From: Mycolicibacterium stellerae
GTDB taxonomy: Bacteria; Actinomycetota; Actinomycetes; Mycobacteriales; Mycobacteriaceae
Assembly: GCF_003719305.1 (NCBI RefSeq)
Contig: NZ_RARC01000029.1
Location: 1 to 64,000 of the forward strand
Length of the DNA stretch: 64,000 bases
Direction of reading: 5' to 3'
Below the pieces are notes generated by a model. The model ran no database searches, was not told where the DNA came from, and saw only the letters and a program-made list of their open reading frames with translations. The first letter of the stretch is position 1. Every line of letters starts with the position of its first letter. Shown here one piece after another: positions 35,931 to 44,635 of this stretch. The position numbers were made by a program, and so were the translations under genes.

Positions 35931-36997
35931 GGGATGAACACCACCTTCATCGGTTTGCCCTGGCGGCTTCTGAGCATGTCGAAGCCGGCCTGTATCTCGT
36001 CCAGCGGGAACCTGTGGGTGACGAGGCGCTCGCCGCTGATCAGACCGGCGGCCGCGAGCTGCAGCGCGCGGCCGACCGCCTGCCTACCTTCGCCTCTGGA
36101 TGTGACGATCGAGATCTCTTCACGGTTGGCGAAACCCAGGTTGAAGGAAATCGGGTCCTTGTAGAACGCCAGGATCAGCAGCTTCCCGCCTCGGCGCAGC
36201 ATCTCGAGACCCTGGTTGGGCGTGGCCGGATCGCCGGACGATTCGATCACCAAGTCAGCACCGCGCCCACGGGTCAGCCGTCGCACCTCCTCGACGGGAT
36301 CGTGGGTCACCGAATTCACCACGTCGGTGGCGCCCAGCGCCGCGGCGAGATCGAGACGCTCCTGCCGAGTGCCGACCACGATGACGCTCGTCGCGCCGAG
36401 TGCTCGCACCGTCTGAGCGGTCATGATGCCAACCGGTCCTGGGCCGATCACCACAACAGTGTCACCGGCAACCAGTCCGCCGGCGCGATCCAGCCCGTAC
36501 ACGGACGTGCCCGCCGTGGAGACGAGGACCGACTCCTCCCAGCTGAGATTGTCAGGCAGCGGATAAACGCAGCTGACATTGTGCACGACGTATTCGGCGA
36601 ATCCACCATCGCGGGTGAATCCCGTTGCACTATGGCCCTTTTCATGGTCACCATAGTTCTCGCATGCGGTATAGGAGCCGGTCAGACAGTTGCGGCACCG
36701 GCCGCATCCGTGATGAACGTGGATTGCGACGCGCTGTCCGATGTCCACCTCGTCGACGCCCGCACCACGGTCGACCACCGTTCCGGTCCACTCGTGGCCC
36801 GGCGTGAACGACCCGAAGGGCGGCTGACCGGGGAAAGGGTCCGTCTGGATCGCGACGTCTGTTCCGCACGCGCCGCACATCGCCACCCGCACCAACACCT
36901 CGTCGTACGCGGGGCGGGGCACGGGCTTCTCGACGACGCGTAGGTCGCTTGGGCCGAACAGGACGGCTGCGCGCATGACGTCGGGAATCTCCACCAC
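35927..36997 (-). CDS. Zinc-dependent alcohol dehydrogenase (MDR family)
   Basis: This 356-residue dehydrogenase has the complete zinc signature: CGACGTD and GHEW for the catalytic zinc, and the structural-zinc loop CGRCRNCLTGSYTAC. The Rossmann motif is VIGPGPVGIM. It most resembles threonine/sorbitol dehydrogenase-like enzymes and should oxidise a secondary alcohol with NAD(P). The GTG at 36997 follows GGAAGG by six bases; an ATG 7 codons in is the alternative. A 12-base palindrome ACTTTATAAAGT lies 12 bases upstream, similar in core to sites by the GntR gene and by the importer operon. Confidence 0.88.
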   Translation of the reverse strand: MVEIPDVMRAAVLFGPSDLRVVEKPVPRPAYDEVLVRVAMCGACGTDVAIQTDPFPGQPPFGSFTPGHEWTGTVVDRGAGVDEVDIGQRVAIHVHHGCGRCRNCLTGSYTACENYGDHEKGHSATGFTRDGGFAEYVVHNVSCVYPLPDNLSWEESVLVSTAGTSVYGLDRAGGLVAGDTVVVIGPGPVGIMTAQTVRALGATSVIVVGTRQERLDLAAALGATDVVNSVTHDPVEEVRRLTRGRGADLVIESSGDPATPNQGLEMLRRGGKLLILAFYKDPISFNLGFANREEISIVTSRGEGRQAVGRALQLAAAGLISGERLVTHRFPLDEIQAGFDMLRSRQGKPMKVVFIP

Positions 36998-37008
36998 GCA
37001 GCCTTCCT

Positions 37009-37020
37009 ACTTTATAAAGT
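37009..37020. promoter_or_regulatory. TATA-core palindrome upstream of the alcohol dehydrogenase
   Basis: ACTTTATAAAGT is a perfect 12-base palindrome, 12 bases before the GTG. It shares a (T/C)TATA(A/G) core with 38201-38210. Confidence 0.45.
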
Positions 37021-37057
37021 GTAGAAAACACTACCGCAGCAACCGCCGGGCGGCGGT

Positions 37058-38191
37058 TCAATGCCGGTGATTGCCCCGATGGGCCGCGAGCACGTCGAAG
37101 CCGAAGTCGCTGTCCGGGCGACGCCATACCGAGTGCGCGTGGTTGGCGCCACGCTGTGTGTTGTCGTACTCCACGAGCAGCTCGGGCCCGTGGATGCGGT
37201 AATAGTGCGGTTCGCCTGCGGCCAGCGGGCCTGCCCAGCCGAAGTGGACGCCGTCCAGCGACTCCGGGGTGCGCGACAGTACACCGTCGGGCGCCCGTGA
37301 CTCGTAGGAGGCGACGAGTTGGTACAGCAGCGCCTGTTGGTCAGAGGTCATGTCAGCGGCGGCCAGCCCGCTGGGGGCCGCCCGGATGGCGAGCCTGTCG
37401 TGGTCGTCGGCCTGATATCCAGAAGCGGCTTCGGCGTTCTGGTCGATGAGCTCGGCGATCTGTCTCATGCGCGGATCGTCGAGCAGGCCGCCCCACAACC
37501 GGCCTTCGTTCATGTGGATCATCTCGGCGGGCACGGTCAATCGGGCACGGTTGCCGCTGATGATGTCGCTTGGCGCGAAGGGGTGTAACAACGCCTGCCG
37601 CAGCTGAGCTTCGGTCAATGTCCCGGCCAATGACCTGGCCGCCTCTTCCACCGCGCGCAGCGGTGCGAGTTCGCCGCCGCCCAGCAGTGCAGAGCGGGCC
37701 GGGTCCGCACCGATGAAGCAGGGCGTGGCCGAAACGAGCCGGCCGCCCTCGATGACGTAATTGAGCGAGACGTGGTGGCCTCCGAAGCGCCACCCCCACC
37801 GGTCGGCACCCGGTGCGCCGAACAGTCGCAGCCAGTACAGGCCGGGGTCGCGGCCCCGTTCGCGGCCCCAGTCACGCTGAAATCCCTCGACCCGATCGAG
37901 GATGTTCTCCAGGCCGATGACTGCCGCGACGGTGTTGTAGGCCGCCTCGGAGAGACCCCCGGCTACCAGTTGCATGGTCAGCCGCTGCTGGGTCGGGCGC
38001 TGTGCACCGATCGGCAGGCCACCGTGATCCGTCGGGGTGTAGAACCAGGTGGTCCGGTCCTTGTCATCCCACGCGCGGACGAGGGCAGCGCGCTGCCGCG
38101 GGTCGCAGGAGTCCAGAAGCGTTGCGGCCAGCTCGTTCATGGAGCCGCCGACCTGCAGCGCCGCAGCGGTGTCTACCGGAAGTCGGGGCAC
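37058..38191 (-). CDS. DUF3500 domain-containing protein
   Basis: This roughly 377-residue protein matches the DUF3500 family, whose members are usually secreted or periplasmic and of unknown activity. Recognisable stretches are GWRFGGHHVSLNYVI, ATPCFIGADP and the C-terminal LVEYDNTQRGANHAHSVWR. The conserved histidines hint at a metal or haem site, but that is inference. No signal peptide is visible. The GTG at 38191 is used because it gives the fuller family length and lies at the promoter; an ATG at 38140 is possible. It is divergent from the GntR gene across a TTCTATAGAA palindrome. Confidence 0.75.
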   Translation of the reverse strand: MPRLPVDTAAALQVGGSMNELAATLLDSCDPRQRAALVRAWDDKDRTTWFYTPTDHGGLPIGAQRPTQQRLTMQLVAGGLSEAAYNTVAAVIGLENILDRVEGFQRDWGRERGRDPGLYWLRLFGAPGADRWGWRFGGHHVSLNYVIEGGRLVSATPCFIGADPARSALLGGGELAPLRAVEEAARSLAGTLTEAQLRQALLHPFAPSDIISGNRARLTVPAEMIHMNEGRLWGGLLDDPRMRQIAELIDQNAEAASGYQADDHDRLAIRAAPSGLAAADMTSDQQALLYQLVASYESRAPDGVLSRTPESLDGVHFGWAGPLAAGEPHYYRIHGPELLVEYDNTQRGANHAHSVWRRPDSDFGFDVLAAHRGNHRH

Positions 38192-38200
38192 GATAATGTA

Positions 38201-38210
38201 TTCTATAGAA
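38201..38210. promoter_or_regulatory. Candidate GntR operator between DUF3500 and gntR genes
   Basis: TTCTATAGAA is a perfect 10-base palindrome in an AT-rich stretch, immediately upstream of the DUF3500 start and 64 bases before the GntR start. Half-matching sites occur upstream of the alcohol dehydrogenase and of the importer operon. Confidence 0.5.
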
Positions 38211-38274
38211 GGGGAAAATCGCTGGTCACCCGCACGCGAGGAGGACAAGCGGGCTCACGACGAAATGAGGGTCC

Positions 38275-38919
38275 ATGACTGTCGCCGCACCGCGAACCGC
38301 CCACGCCTACGCATACGACGCGCTGCGCAACAGAATCCTCACCGGCGAGCTTGCCCCCGGCGCGCCGCTCATCCAGGCCAATCTCGCCAAGGACCTCGGC
38401 GTGAGCATGACGCCGGTGCGTGAGGCGCTGCGTGATCTCGCCACCGAGGGCCTGGTGACCCTGCTCGCACACAAGGGGGCGGCCGTCACCACGCTCGACC
38501 TCGCGGACGCGAAGGAAATTCACACGATCCGGCTCAAACTCGAGCCCGACGCCACCCGGCTCGCCGTCGATCATGTGACGCTGGACGTGCTCAACCGCGC
38601 CGAGGAGCTCTACGCGGACATGTCGGAGACCGCGGACCACCGCTGGGTCGTGTGCAACCGCGAGTTCCACAAGATTCTGTTGTCGCCCGCGCCGGCACCG
38701 CGGTTGGTGGGGATCCTCAGCTCCCTGCTCGAGGCCGCTGCGTTGTATGTCCCGCTGGCGATCAGCCACCGCGTCGGACCCGATCCGCAGGTCGAGCACC
38801 GCGCCATCCTCGACGCGTACCTGCGCCGCGATCCCGAGGCCGCCGCCCACGCCGTGGCGGCCCACATCCAGTCGAGCATTCACTCTCTGGAGTTCGACAC
38901 GAACGCGTCGGAGACGTGA
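38275..38919 (+). CDS. GntR-family regulator, FCD subfamily
   Basis: This 214-residue regulator has the N-terminal winged helix (YDALRNRILTGELAPG, then DLGVSMTPVREALRDLATEGLV) and an all-helical C-terminal FCD domain with the metal/ligand histidine pattern. FCD regulators respond to organic acids and sugars. Its neighbours are DUF3500, the alcohol dehydrogenase, Dabb and the Gfo/Idh enzyme, which it likely controls. The ATG at 38275 has only a weak GAGGG site. The stop overlaps the next gene start (GTGA). Confidence 0.88.
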   Translation: MTVAAPRTAHAYAYDALRNRILTGELAPGAPLIQANLAKDLGVSMTPVREALRDLATEGLVTLLAHKGAAVTTLDLADAKEIHTIRLKLEPDATRLAVDHVTLDVLNRAEELYADMSETADHRWVVCNREFHKILLSPAPAPRLVGILSSLLEAAALYVPLAISHRVGPDPQVEHRAILDAYLRRDPEAAAHAVAAHIQSSIHSLEFDTNASET

Positions 38920-39908
38920 CTGTCCGCTGGGGCATCATCGGAATCGGCAAGGTCGCCGACATCGCCATCGCTCCGGCCATCGGGGCAGACGATAAGGGCA
39001 GTCTCGCAGCCGTTTGCAGCCGCAGTCTCGACCGTGCGACGGCGTTCGCCGCCAAGCACGGCGCGACCGCGGCGTACGAGGACTACGCGCAGATGCTGGC
39101 CGATCCGGACGTGGACGTCGTCTACATCGCGTCGCCGAACGGCCTGCACGCAGAGCACGGCCTTGCCGCTCTCAAATCCGGCAAACACGTCCTGGTCGAC
39201 AAGCCACTGGCGCTCGACATCGCCGAAGCGAGATCGATGGTCGACGCGGCCGCAGATGCAGACGTGTTGCTGGGCACGGGATTTCATCTTCGACACAAGG
39301 CGACCGCGCGGGCCGCACGGGACGCGATCGCCGCGGGGCGGCTAGGTGGGGTGTTCTACGCCGAGATGGCCTGCGGCGCAGGCAAGGGCCTGTACCCATA
39401 CGACACCTGGCGCGCCGATCCGGCGCTTTCCGGCGGCGGCACCCTGCTGCACCAAGGTGTGCACGCGGTCGACCTGGTCGCCTACCTGTGCGACCAACCC
39501 GTGGTCGAGGTCACCGCCATGTTCGACAAACCCGGCGCCGAGGACGTGTTCGTCGGCAGCTGCCGGCTGGCAGACGGAACCCTGGCGAACATCGCGTCAC
39601 ACAGCCTGCGGATGGGCACCCGGCCCGACTGGACGGTGTTCGGCACCGGCGGTTGGCTCGATGCCCGCGGCGGAACCAGCCCGGCCCCCGACGACACCCT
39701 TGACCTGCATGACGACGAAGGCACCAGCAGGCTGGCGACTTCGACGTCGCCGGCCTACGTGACCGAGGTCGCCGACTTCTCTGCGGCCGTCGCATCCGCG
39801 ACCGAACCGATCGCCAGTGGTGTCGACGGCCTGCGAGCAGTGGCCGTCGCCGACGCGCTCTACCGGGCGGCCGACGAGCGCCGAAGCGTGACGGTCGAGA
39901 TCCTTTAG
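38916..39908 (+). CDS. Gfo/Idh/MocA-family oxidoreductase
   Basis: This 330-residue NAD(P)-dependent enzyme has the family Rossmann start (WGIIGIGKVADIAIAPAI) and the catalytic lysine in VLVDKPLAL, where most members have EKP. The C-terminal half, GGGTLLHQGVHAVDLVAYL, is the substrate domain with the conserved histidine. Substrates of the family are polyols and cyclic hydroxy compounds. The GTG at 38916 overlaps the GntR stop, so both are expressed together. It ends overlapping the convergent fadA6 gene by four bases. Confidence 0.88.
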   Translation: MTVRWGIIGIGKVADIAIAPAIGADDKGSLAAVCSRSLDRATAFAAKHGATAAYEDYAQMLADPDVDVVYIASPNGLHAEHGLAALKSGKHVLVDKPLALDIAEARSMVDAAADADVLLGTGFHLRHKATARAARDAIAAGRLGGVFYAEMACGAGKGLYPYDTWRADPALSGGGTLLHQGVHAVDLVAYLCDQPVVEVTAMFDKPGAEDVFVGSCRLADGTLANIASHSLRMGTRPDWTVFGTGGWLDARGGTSPAPDDTLDLHDDEGTSRLATSTSPAYVTEVADFSAAVASATEPIASGVDGLRAVAVADALYRAADERRSVTVEIL

Positions 39909-41062
39909 AGCCGCTCGATGATCGTGACGTTGGCGGTGCCGCCGCCCTCGCACATGGTCTGCAGGCCGTAGCGCCCGCCGGTGCGTTCGAGTTCGTTGAG
40001 CATGGTGGCGAACAGCTTCGCGCCGGTGGCCCCCAACGGATGGCCGAGCGCTATCGCGCCGCCGTTCGGGTTGACCTTCTCCGGGTCGGCCTTGATCTCC
40101 TTGAGCCACGACATCACCACGGGGGCGAACGCCTCGTTGATCTCCACGGTGTCGATGTCGTCGATCGACAGACCCGTCTTCTCCAGCGCATACCTCGTCG
40201 CTGGGATCGGTCCGGTGAGCATGAACACCGGATCGGCGCCGCGTGCACTGACGTGGTGGATGCGCGCCCGCGGCTTCAGGTTGTGCTCCTTGACCGCCTG
40301 CTCGGACGCCAGCAGCACCGCGCTGGCGCCGTCGGAGATCTGGCTCGCCATCGCGGCGGTCAGTCGGCCGCCGTCGACGAGGGTTTTGAGGCCCGCCATC
40401 TTCTCCAGCGACGTGTCGCGCGGTCCCTCGTCGGTGACGAAACCGTCGACGGGAATGATCTCGTTCTCGAAGTGCCCGGAGCGGATCGCCTCCTGGGCAC
40501 GCCGGTGGCTGGCGAGCGCGTACTCCTCCATCTCCTCACGCGAGATGTTCCATTTCTCGGCGATGAGCTCTGCACCGCGGAACTGTGAGATCTCCTGGTC
40601 GCCGTAGCGGTGCAACCAACTCTTGGACTCGTTCGTCGGTGACGTGAACCCGAACTGTTCGGCGACGGTCATTGCCGAGGAAATGGGAATCTGGCTCATG
40701 TTCTGCATGCCGCCGGCCACGATCAGGTCAGCGGTGCCGGACATGATCGCCTGTGCGCCAAAGGAAATTGCCTGCTGACTGGAACCACATTGCCGATCCA
40801 CGGTGACACCGGGCACTTCCTCGGGGTATCCGGCGGCAAGCCACGAAAGCCTCGCGATGTTGCCCGCTTGGGGTCCGATGGCGTCGACACAGCCGGCGAT
40901 CACATCGTCGACCGCACCGGGATCGACATCCACCCGATCGAACAGACCGCGCCACCCTGCGGCCCCGAGATCAACGGGATGGACGCCGGCCAGCGATCCG
41001 TTTCGCTTGCCGATCGCGGTGCGTACGGCGTCGATGACATATGCCTGAGACGTTGCCGCCAT
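39905..41062 (-). CDS. fadA6: Thiolase FadA6 of HIP degradation
   Basis: This 385-residue thiolase acts in the last stages of ring C/D degradation, with IpdAB, giving MOODA-CoA or downstream products. VDRQCGSSQQ carries the nucleophile, GGAIALGHPLGATG the catalytic histidine, and MCEGGGTANVTIIERL the second cysteine. It corresponds to Rv3556c. The ATG at 41062 is the first A shared with the kstR2 stop (TAATG); the longer reading to 41683 lies inside kstR2 and is not coding. Confidence 0.93.
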   Translation of the reverse strand: MAATSQAYVIDAVRTAIGKRNGSLAGVHPVDLGAAGWRGLFDRVDVDPGAVDDVIAGCVDAIGPQAGNIARLSWLAAGYPEEVPGVTVDRQCGSSQQAISFGAQAIMSGTADLIVAGGMQNMSQIPISSAMTVAEQFGFTSPTNESKSWLHRYGDQEISQFRGAELIAEKWNISREEMEEYALASHRRAQEAIRSGHFENEIIPVDGFVTDEGPRDTSLEKMAGLKTLVDGGRLTAAMASQISDGASAVLLASEQAVKEHNLKPRARIHHVSARGADPVFMLTGPIPATRYALEKTGLSIDDIDTVEINEAFAPVVMSWLKEIKADPEKVNPNGGAIALGHPLGATGAKLFATMLNELERTGGRYGLQTMCEGGGTANVTIIERL

Positions 41063-41667
41063 TACTTGTCTCCTTTTGCTGTTTCGGCGGTGATGCCGCC
41101 GAGGACGATCGAAAGATATTGACGGCCGACCTGCTCGGCAGTCAGTGGTCCGCCGGGCTGATACCAGCGGACCGACACCCAGGTGGTGTCGCGGATGAAG
41201 CGGTACACCAGGTCGACGTCGATGTCGGGACGGAAATAGCCCTCCTCGACACCCTGGTTGAGCAGGTCCAGCCACATTTTGCGTTGCTGCTTGTTGCGCT
41301 CCTCCACATAGGAGAACCGCCCCTCCCCCGACAGCCGCTTGGCCTCGTCCTGGTAGATGACGACCTGCGCATGCCGGTCCTCGATCGCCTCGAACGACGC
41401 CATGAAGAGGCCCTTGAGTCGCTCGAGCGGATTCGGCTCGGTGGCGACGATCTCCTGATAGCGCGCGAAGAGCCAGTCGAGGAAGCCACGCAGAACCTCG
41501 TCGACCATCTCCTCCTTGGAGGAGAAGTGGTGATACAGGCTGCCCGACAGGATTCCCGCGGAGTCGGCGATATCGCGCACGGTGGTGGCGCGCAGCCCAC
41601 GCTCGGCGAACATCGTCGCGGCGAGGTCCAATAGCTCGTCGCGACGGCTCACTGCTGCCTTCTCCAC
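41062..41667 (-). CDS. kstR2: TetR-family repressor KstR2
   Basis: This 201-residue repressor controls the HIP-degradation genes and is known in the family to be released by HIP-CoA. The N-terminal HTH (TVRDIADSAGILSGSLYHHF) and the effector domain segments VVIYQDEAKRLS and RNKQQRKMW match M. tuberculosis KstR2 nearly throughout. The GTG at 41667 has TATCCT six bases upstream and a KstR2 operator three bases beyond that, so it autoregulates a leaderless kstR2-fadA6 transcript. Confidence 0.95.
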   Translation of the reverse strand: MEKAAVSRRDELLDLAATMFAERGLRATTVRDIADSAGILSGSLYHHFSSKEEMVDEVLRGFLDWLFARYQEIVATEPNPLERLKGLFMASFEAIEDRHAQVVIYQDEAKRLSGEGRFSYVEERNKQQRKMWLDLLNQGVEEGYFRPDIDVDLVYRFIRDTTWVSVRWYQPGGPLTAEQVGRQYLSIVLGGITAETAKGDK

Positions 41668-41673
41668 CAGTAG

Positions 41674-41679
41674 AGGATA
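41674..41679 (-). promoter_or_regulatory. -10 element of the leaderless kstR2 promoter
   Basis: TATCCT on the minus strand ends six bases before the GTG start. Confidence 0.6.
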
Positions 41680-41682
41680 GCA

Positions 41683-41696
41683 ACCAAGCGCTTGCT
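41683..41696. promoter_or_regulatory. KstR2 operator upstream of kstR2
   Basis: ACCAAGCGCTTGCT fits ANCAAGNNCTTGNT. It is 15 bases upstream of the start codon. Confidence 0.85.
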
Positions 41697-41790
41697 AGGT
41701 AACGATTGCCCTACCCGCGCCCCTCACATCTTTGACCCGCGAGCAGACCGTTTACACGCTGGCAACCCAGCGAGACGGCAATTCCCATAA

Positions 41791-41816
41791 TTTATAGGAT
41801 CTATCGTTCTATAGTT
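41791..41816. promoter_or_regulatory. Two TATAG-core sites upstream of the importer operon
   Basis: TTTATAGGAT (41791-41800) and TTCTATAGTT (41807-41816) lie 16 bases apart in an AT-rich stretch. The second matches 8 of 10 bases of the palindrome beside gntR, suggesting control by the same regulator. Confidence 0.45.
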
Positions 41817-41916
41817 TATTTCGGCAGCCAGAAGCCGGCGGCTGCACGGCCTGCCCAGGTGATTCGTCAACGAAGACGGTGGCAGCCGCCCGGCGGTGAT
41901 CGCAGGAGGTCCGTCC

Positions 41917-42960
41917 ATGCACAGGAAGACAACGTCGCTTTTGGCTCTGCTCGGCGCCGGCGTTCTGCTCGCGTCCGGCTGTAGCGGCCCCGGAGACGAC
42001 TCGAAGTCAGCCGAAAGCGGGGAGGACGGCGTCATCCGGTTCACCTTCTCACCCGACCCGGCCTGGGACTGGATCCAGGATCAGGGAATTCTCGAGGAGA
42101 TGGAGAAGGATTCGGGGTTCCGGATCCTGCAGACGGTGACGTGGGATGAGTACGGACAGTTCGCGGGCGGGCACGCCGACGTCGTCTCCATCGGTACCTA
42201 CGAACTGCAAAACCTCGAGCAGGAGACCGGCGTCGAGACGGTCACGTTCGGCAAGTTCAACAAGGCCAAGGACGTGATGATCACGGCGAACCCGCAGTGG
42301 GAAACCGTGTCGGACATGCCGAAGGGCTGCAAGATCGCCGCGGAGTCGCCGGTCGGCAACACACTGATTTGGACGGCGCTCATCAAGCAGATGGACAACC
42401 GCACGCTGGCCGAGAACGGCGACGATCTCAACCTGGTCAGTGCCGATTACCAGGTGATCCCCGAACTCGTGCTGAACAACGAGGTGTGTGGCGCGTTCGC
42501 CGATCCCACCCAGTCCATCCCGGAGTTCGCCTCCGGCAAATTGAACATCATGTACGACGGCAGGTCCGCGTCCGAACTCTTCGGCGAGACAATGGAACCC
42601 GGTCACCAGGGTGTGATGAGCAACCTGTTCACCGCACGCAAGGAGTGGTACGACTCCCATAAGGAGGAGGCCGCGTTCTTCCTCAAGGTCTGGCAGCGCG
42701 CCATGGACGAATGGGCCAAGAACCGCGACGAGATCATCGACGAGTACCCGCAGCATTTCGCGGTGAAGAACGAAGAGGAAGCCAAGTGGATGAAGGGCTA
42801 CTTCGCCAACACCTTCGACTGGTTCGTCGACTCGCCGTATCTCACCCAGGAGTGGATCGACAAGGAAAAGAAGATCTTCCAGCTCCTGAAAGACGCCGGC
42901 GTGGCCCCTGCCGACCAGCCCGATCCCGAGATGGTCGTCATCGAGCCGTCCAAGTCCTGA
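41917..42960 (+). CDS. NitT/TauT-type ABC substrate-binding lipoprotein
   Basis: This 347-residue protein has a lipoprotein signal peptide with lipobox LASGC (Cys22) and an NMT1/SsuA-like binding fold: IRFTFSPDPAWDW, DVVSIGTYELQNLE and KIAAESPVGNTLIW. Such proteins bind sulfonates, nitrate, thiamine precursors, aromatic acids or phthalates. AGGAGG seven bases before the ATG at 41917 fixes the start. It heads a plus-strand operon of seven genes ending in two amidohydrolases; the downstream enzymes imply an organic, probably cyclic, substrate and not an inorganic ion. Confidence 0.85.
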   Translation: MHRKTTSLLALLGAGVLLASGCSGPGDDSKSAESGEDGVIRFTFSPDPAWDWIQDQGILEEMEKDSGFRILQTVTWDEYGQFAGGHADVVSIGTYELQNLEQETGVETVTFGKFNKAKDVMITANPQWETVSDMPKGCKIAAESPVGNTLIWTALIKQMDNRTLAENGDDLNLVSADYQVIPELVLNNEVCGAFADPTQSIPEFASGKLNIMYDGRSASELFGETMEPGHQGVMSNLFTARKEWYDSHKEEAAFFLKVWQRAMDEWAKNRDEIIDEYPQHFAVKNEEEAKWMKGYFANTFDWFVDSPYLTQEWIDKEKKIFQLLKDAGVAPADQPDPEMVVIEPSKS

Positions 42961-42970
42961 CGGCACCTTG

Positions 42971-43840
42971 ATGTCACTGGCGCCGTCGACGCGTCGGCTC
43001 CTCGCCTCGCAGGTCTACTCGCTCGCGGGGATCGCGACCTTCATCGGGATCTGGGCGTACGCGGCCTCGCGGATGGAGCGCTACGTTCTGCCCTCGCCGT
43101 GGACTGTCGGCAAGCGGATGTGGGAGCTTGCGGCCTCGGGGGCCGTGCTGACGAATTTTGCCGACAGCCTGTGGCGCACGATCCTGGGCTGGACGGTGGC
43201 GGTCGTCGCCGGCACGGCGATCGGGGTTTTGATGGGCCGCTTCCGGTATGCCAGGGCGTTCTTCCACGACCTGATCTACCTCGCCGCCAACGTGCCGTTG
43301 ATCGTCTACGCCATCGTGGCGATCATCGTGTTCGGTATCAGCGGGATGGGGCCGACCTCGGTGGTGATCCTGTTCGTGCTGCCGGGGATCGCGTTGAACG
43401 TCGCGGCGGGGATGATGTCGGTCGATCCTGATCTGGTCGGAATGAGCAAGGCGTTCAACAGAAGTCGGTTGGATCTCGCGAAGCACGTGATCATCCCGAC
43501 CGTCATGCCGTTCGCGTTCGCGGCGGGCAGGGTGTCGTTCGCCGACTCGTGGAAGCTCGCCGCACTGGTCGAAACGTTCGGCGGGTCAAGCGGTGTGGGC
43601 TATCAGATCGGTCGGTCCTATCACATGTTCTCGGTGCGCGACGTGCTGGCGTGGATGTGCTTCTTCGTCATCTTCGTGGTCCTGCTCGAGCGGCTGGTAT
43701 TGATCAACGCCGAACACCGGCTGTTCCGGTGGCGAGCAGACTCGCCGCAGCGGACGAGGCGCTGGCGGGGTGGCACAAAGACACCCGCGAGGGGGGCGCC
43801 TGCAGGCACCGCCGCCGAAGCGAAAGTGGCGACGCCGTGA
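42971..43840 (+). CDS. ABC transporter permease (TauC/SsuC type), first copy
   Basis: This 289-residue permease has about six helices and the cytoplasmic coupling segment around MSKAFNRSRLDLAKHVIIP, the EAA-type loop of importers. YVLPSPWTVGKRM at the N terminus is typical of the NitT/TauT group. The ATG at 42971 is preferred over the TTG just before it. The C-terminal 40 residues are a hydrophilic tail. It overlaps the second permease gene by four bases. Confidence 0.85.
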   Translation: MSLAPSTRRLLASQVYSLAGIATFIGIWAYAASRMERYVLPSPWTVGKRMWELAASGAVLTNFADSLWRTILGWTVAVVAGTAIGVLMGRFRYARAFFHDLIYLAANVPLIVYAIVAIIVFGISGMGPTSVVILFVLPGIALNVAAGMMSVDPDLVGMSKAFNRSRLDLAKHVIIPTVMPFAFAAGRVSFADSWKLAALVETFGGSSGVGYQIGRSYHMFSVRDVLAWMCFFVIFVVLLERLVLINAEHRLFRWRADSPQRTRRWRGGTKTPARGAPAGTAAEAKVATP

Positions 43841-44631
43841 GCACCGCAACGGCCACGTTCCGCAACCGGTTGGGCTGGCTCACCTCCGACCGGGCGGCCC
43901 GCTACACCGCCCGGCTGCTGATGTTGGTGCTGTGGCAGGCCATCGGCGTGCTGTCCACCCGAATTCCCACCCCGGTGGGGACATTCGAGTTCCTGGTCGA
44001 CGAGGCGATGCGCGGCGAACTCTGGGTGCACCTCACGTGGACGCTCCGCCGCGCGGCGATCGCGTTGTCGGTGGTGCTGGTGCTTGGTGTTGCGATCGGC
44101 TGGGCGATGGGTTGGTGGTGGCGTGTCGGTGCGTACTTCCGCGACGTCGTGACGATCATGTTGGCGCTGCCCGCCTTCATCTGGGCACTGCTGGCCGCGA
44201 TGTGGTGGGGCTTTTCGGAAGTCGGCCCGATCGTCGTGCCGGTGCTGGCCGCCACCCCGATGCTCGTCGCATCGACATACGAAGGCGCCAAGTCGCTCCC
44301 GAAACCACTGATCGAGATGTCGTCGGCTTACCGCATTCCGAAGGCACGGTTCTTCGGCTGGATGGTGCTGCCCGCGATGTCGCCGTATATCTTCGCGGGA
44401 TTCCGGTACGCGGTGCTGGCCGGCTGGGGCGCGTTGTCGCTAGTCGAGTTCTTCGCGAGCAACTGGGGCGCCGGCTATCGCGCCGCATTCTGGTACGACG
44501 CAGGCAATTTCGACGGGTTGATGGGTTGGGGTCTGATCGAGATCATCGTCATCCTCGCCGTCGACCGATTGGTGCTCGAACGCCTCGCCCGCCGCTCGCG
44601 ACGCTGGCAGGAAGGAACCGAAAGATGGTGA
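43837..44631 (+). CDS. ABC transporter permease (TauC/SsuC type), second copy
   Basis: This 264-residue permease pairs with the first, giving a heterodimeric channel; most systems of this family use one permease gene as a homodimer. IPTPVGTFEFLVDEA and the EAA-loop MSSAYRIPKARFFGWMVLP are visible, with about six helices. The GTG at 43837 overlaps the previous stop (GTGA); an upstream reading in the same frame is inside the first permease gene. Confidence 0.85.
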   Translation: MSTATATFRNRLGWLTSDRAARYTARLLMLVLWQAIGVLSTRIPTPVGTFEFLVDEAMRGELWVHLTWTLRRAAIALSVVLVLGVAIGWAMGWWWRVGAYFRDVVTIMLALPAFIWALLAAMWWGFSEVGPIVVPVLAATPMLVASTYEGAKSLPKPLIEMSSAYRIPKARFFGWMVLPAMSPYIFAGFRYAVLAGWGALSLVEFFASNWGAGYRAAFWYDAGNFDGLMGWGLIEIIVILAVDRLVLERLARRSRRWQEGTERW

Positions 44632-44635
44632 GTGC

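Noticed and set aside
39905..41683. A 592-residue thiolase fusion
   Set aside because: The N-terminal 207 residues are kstR2 read in another frame. The thiolase starts at 41062 on the shared TAATG.
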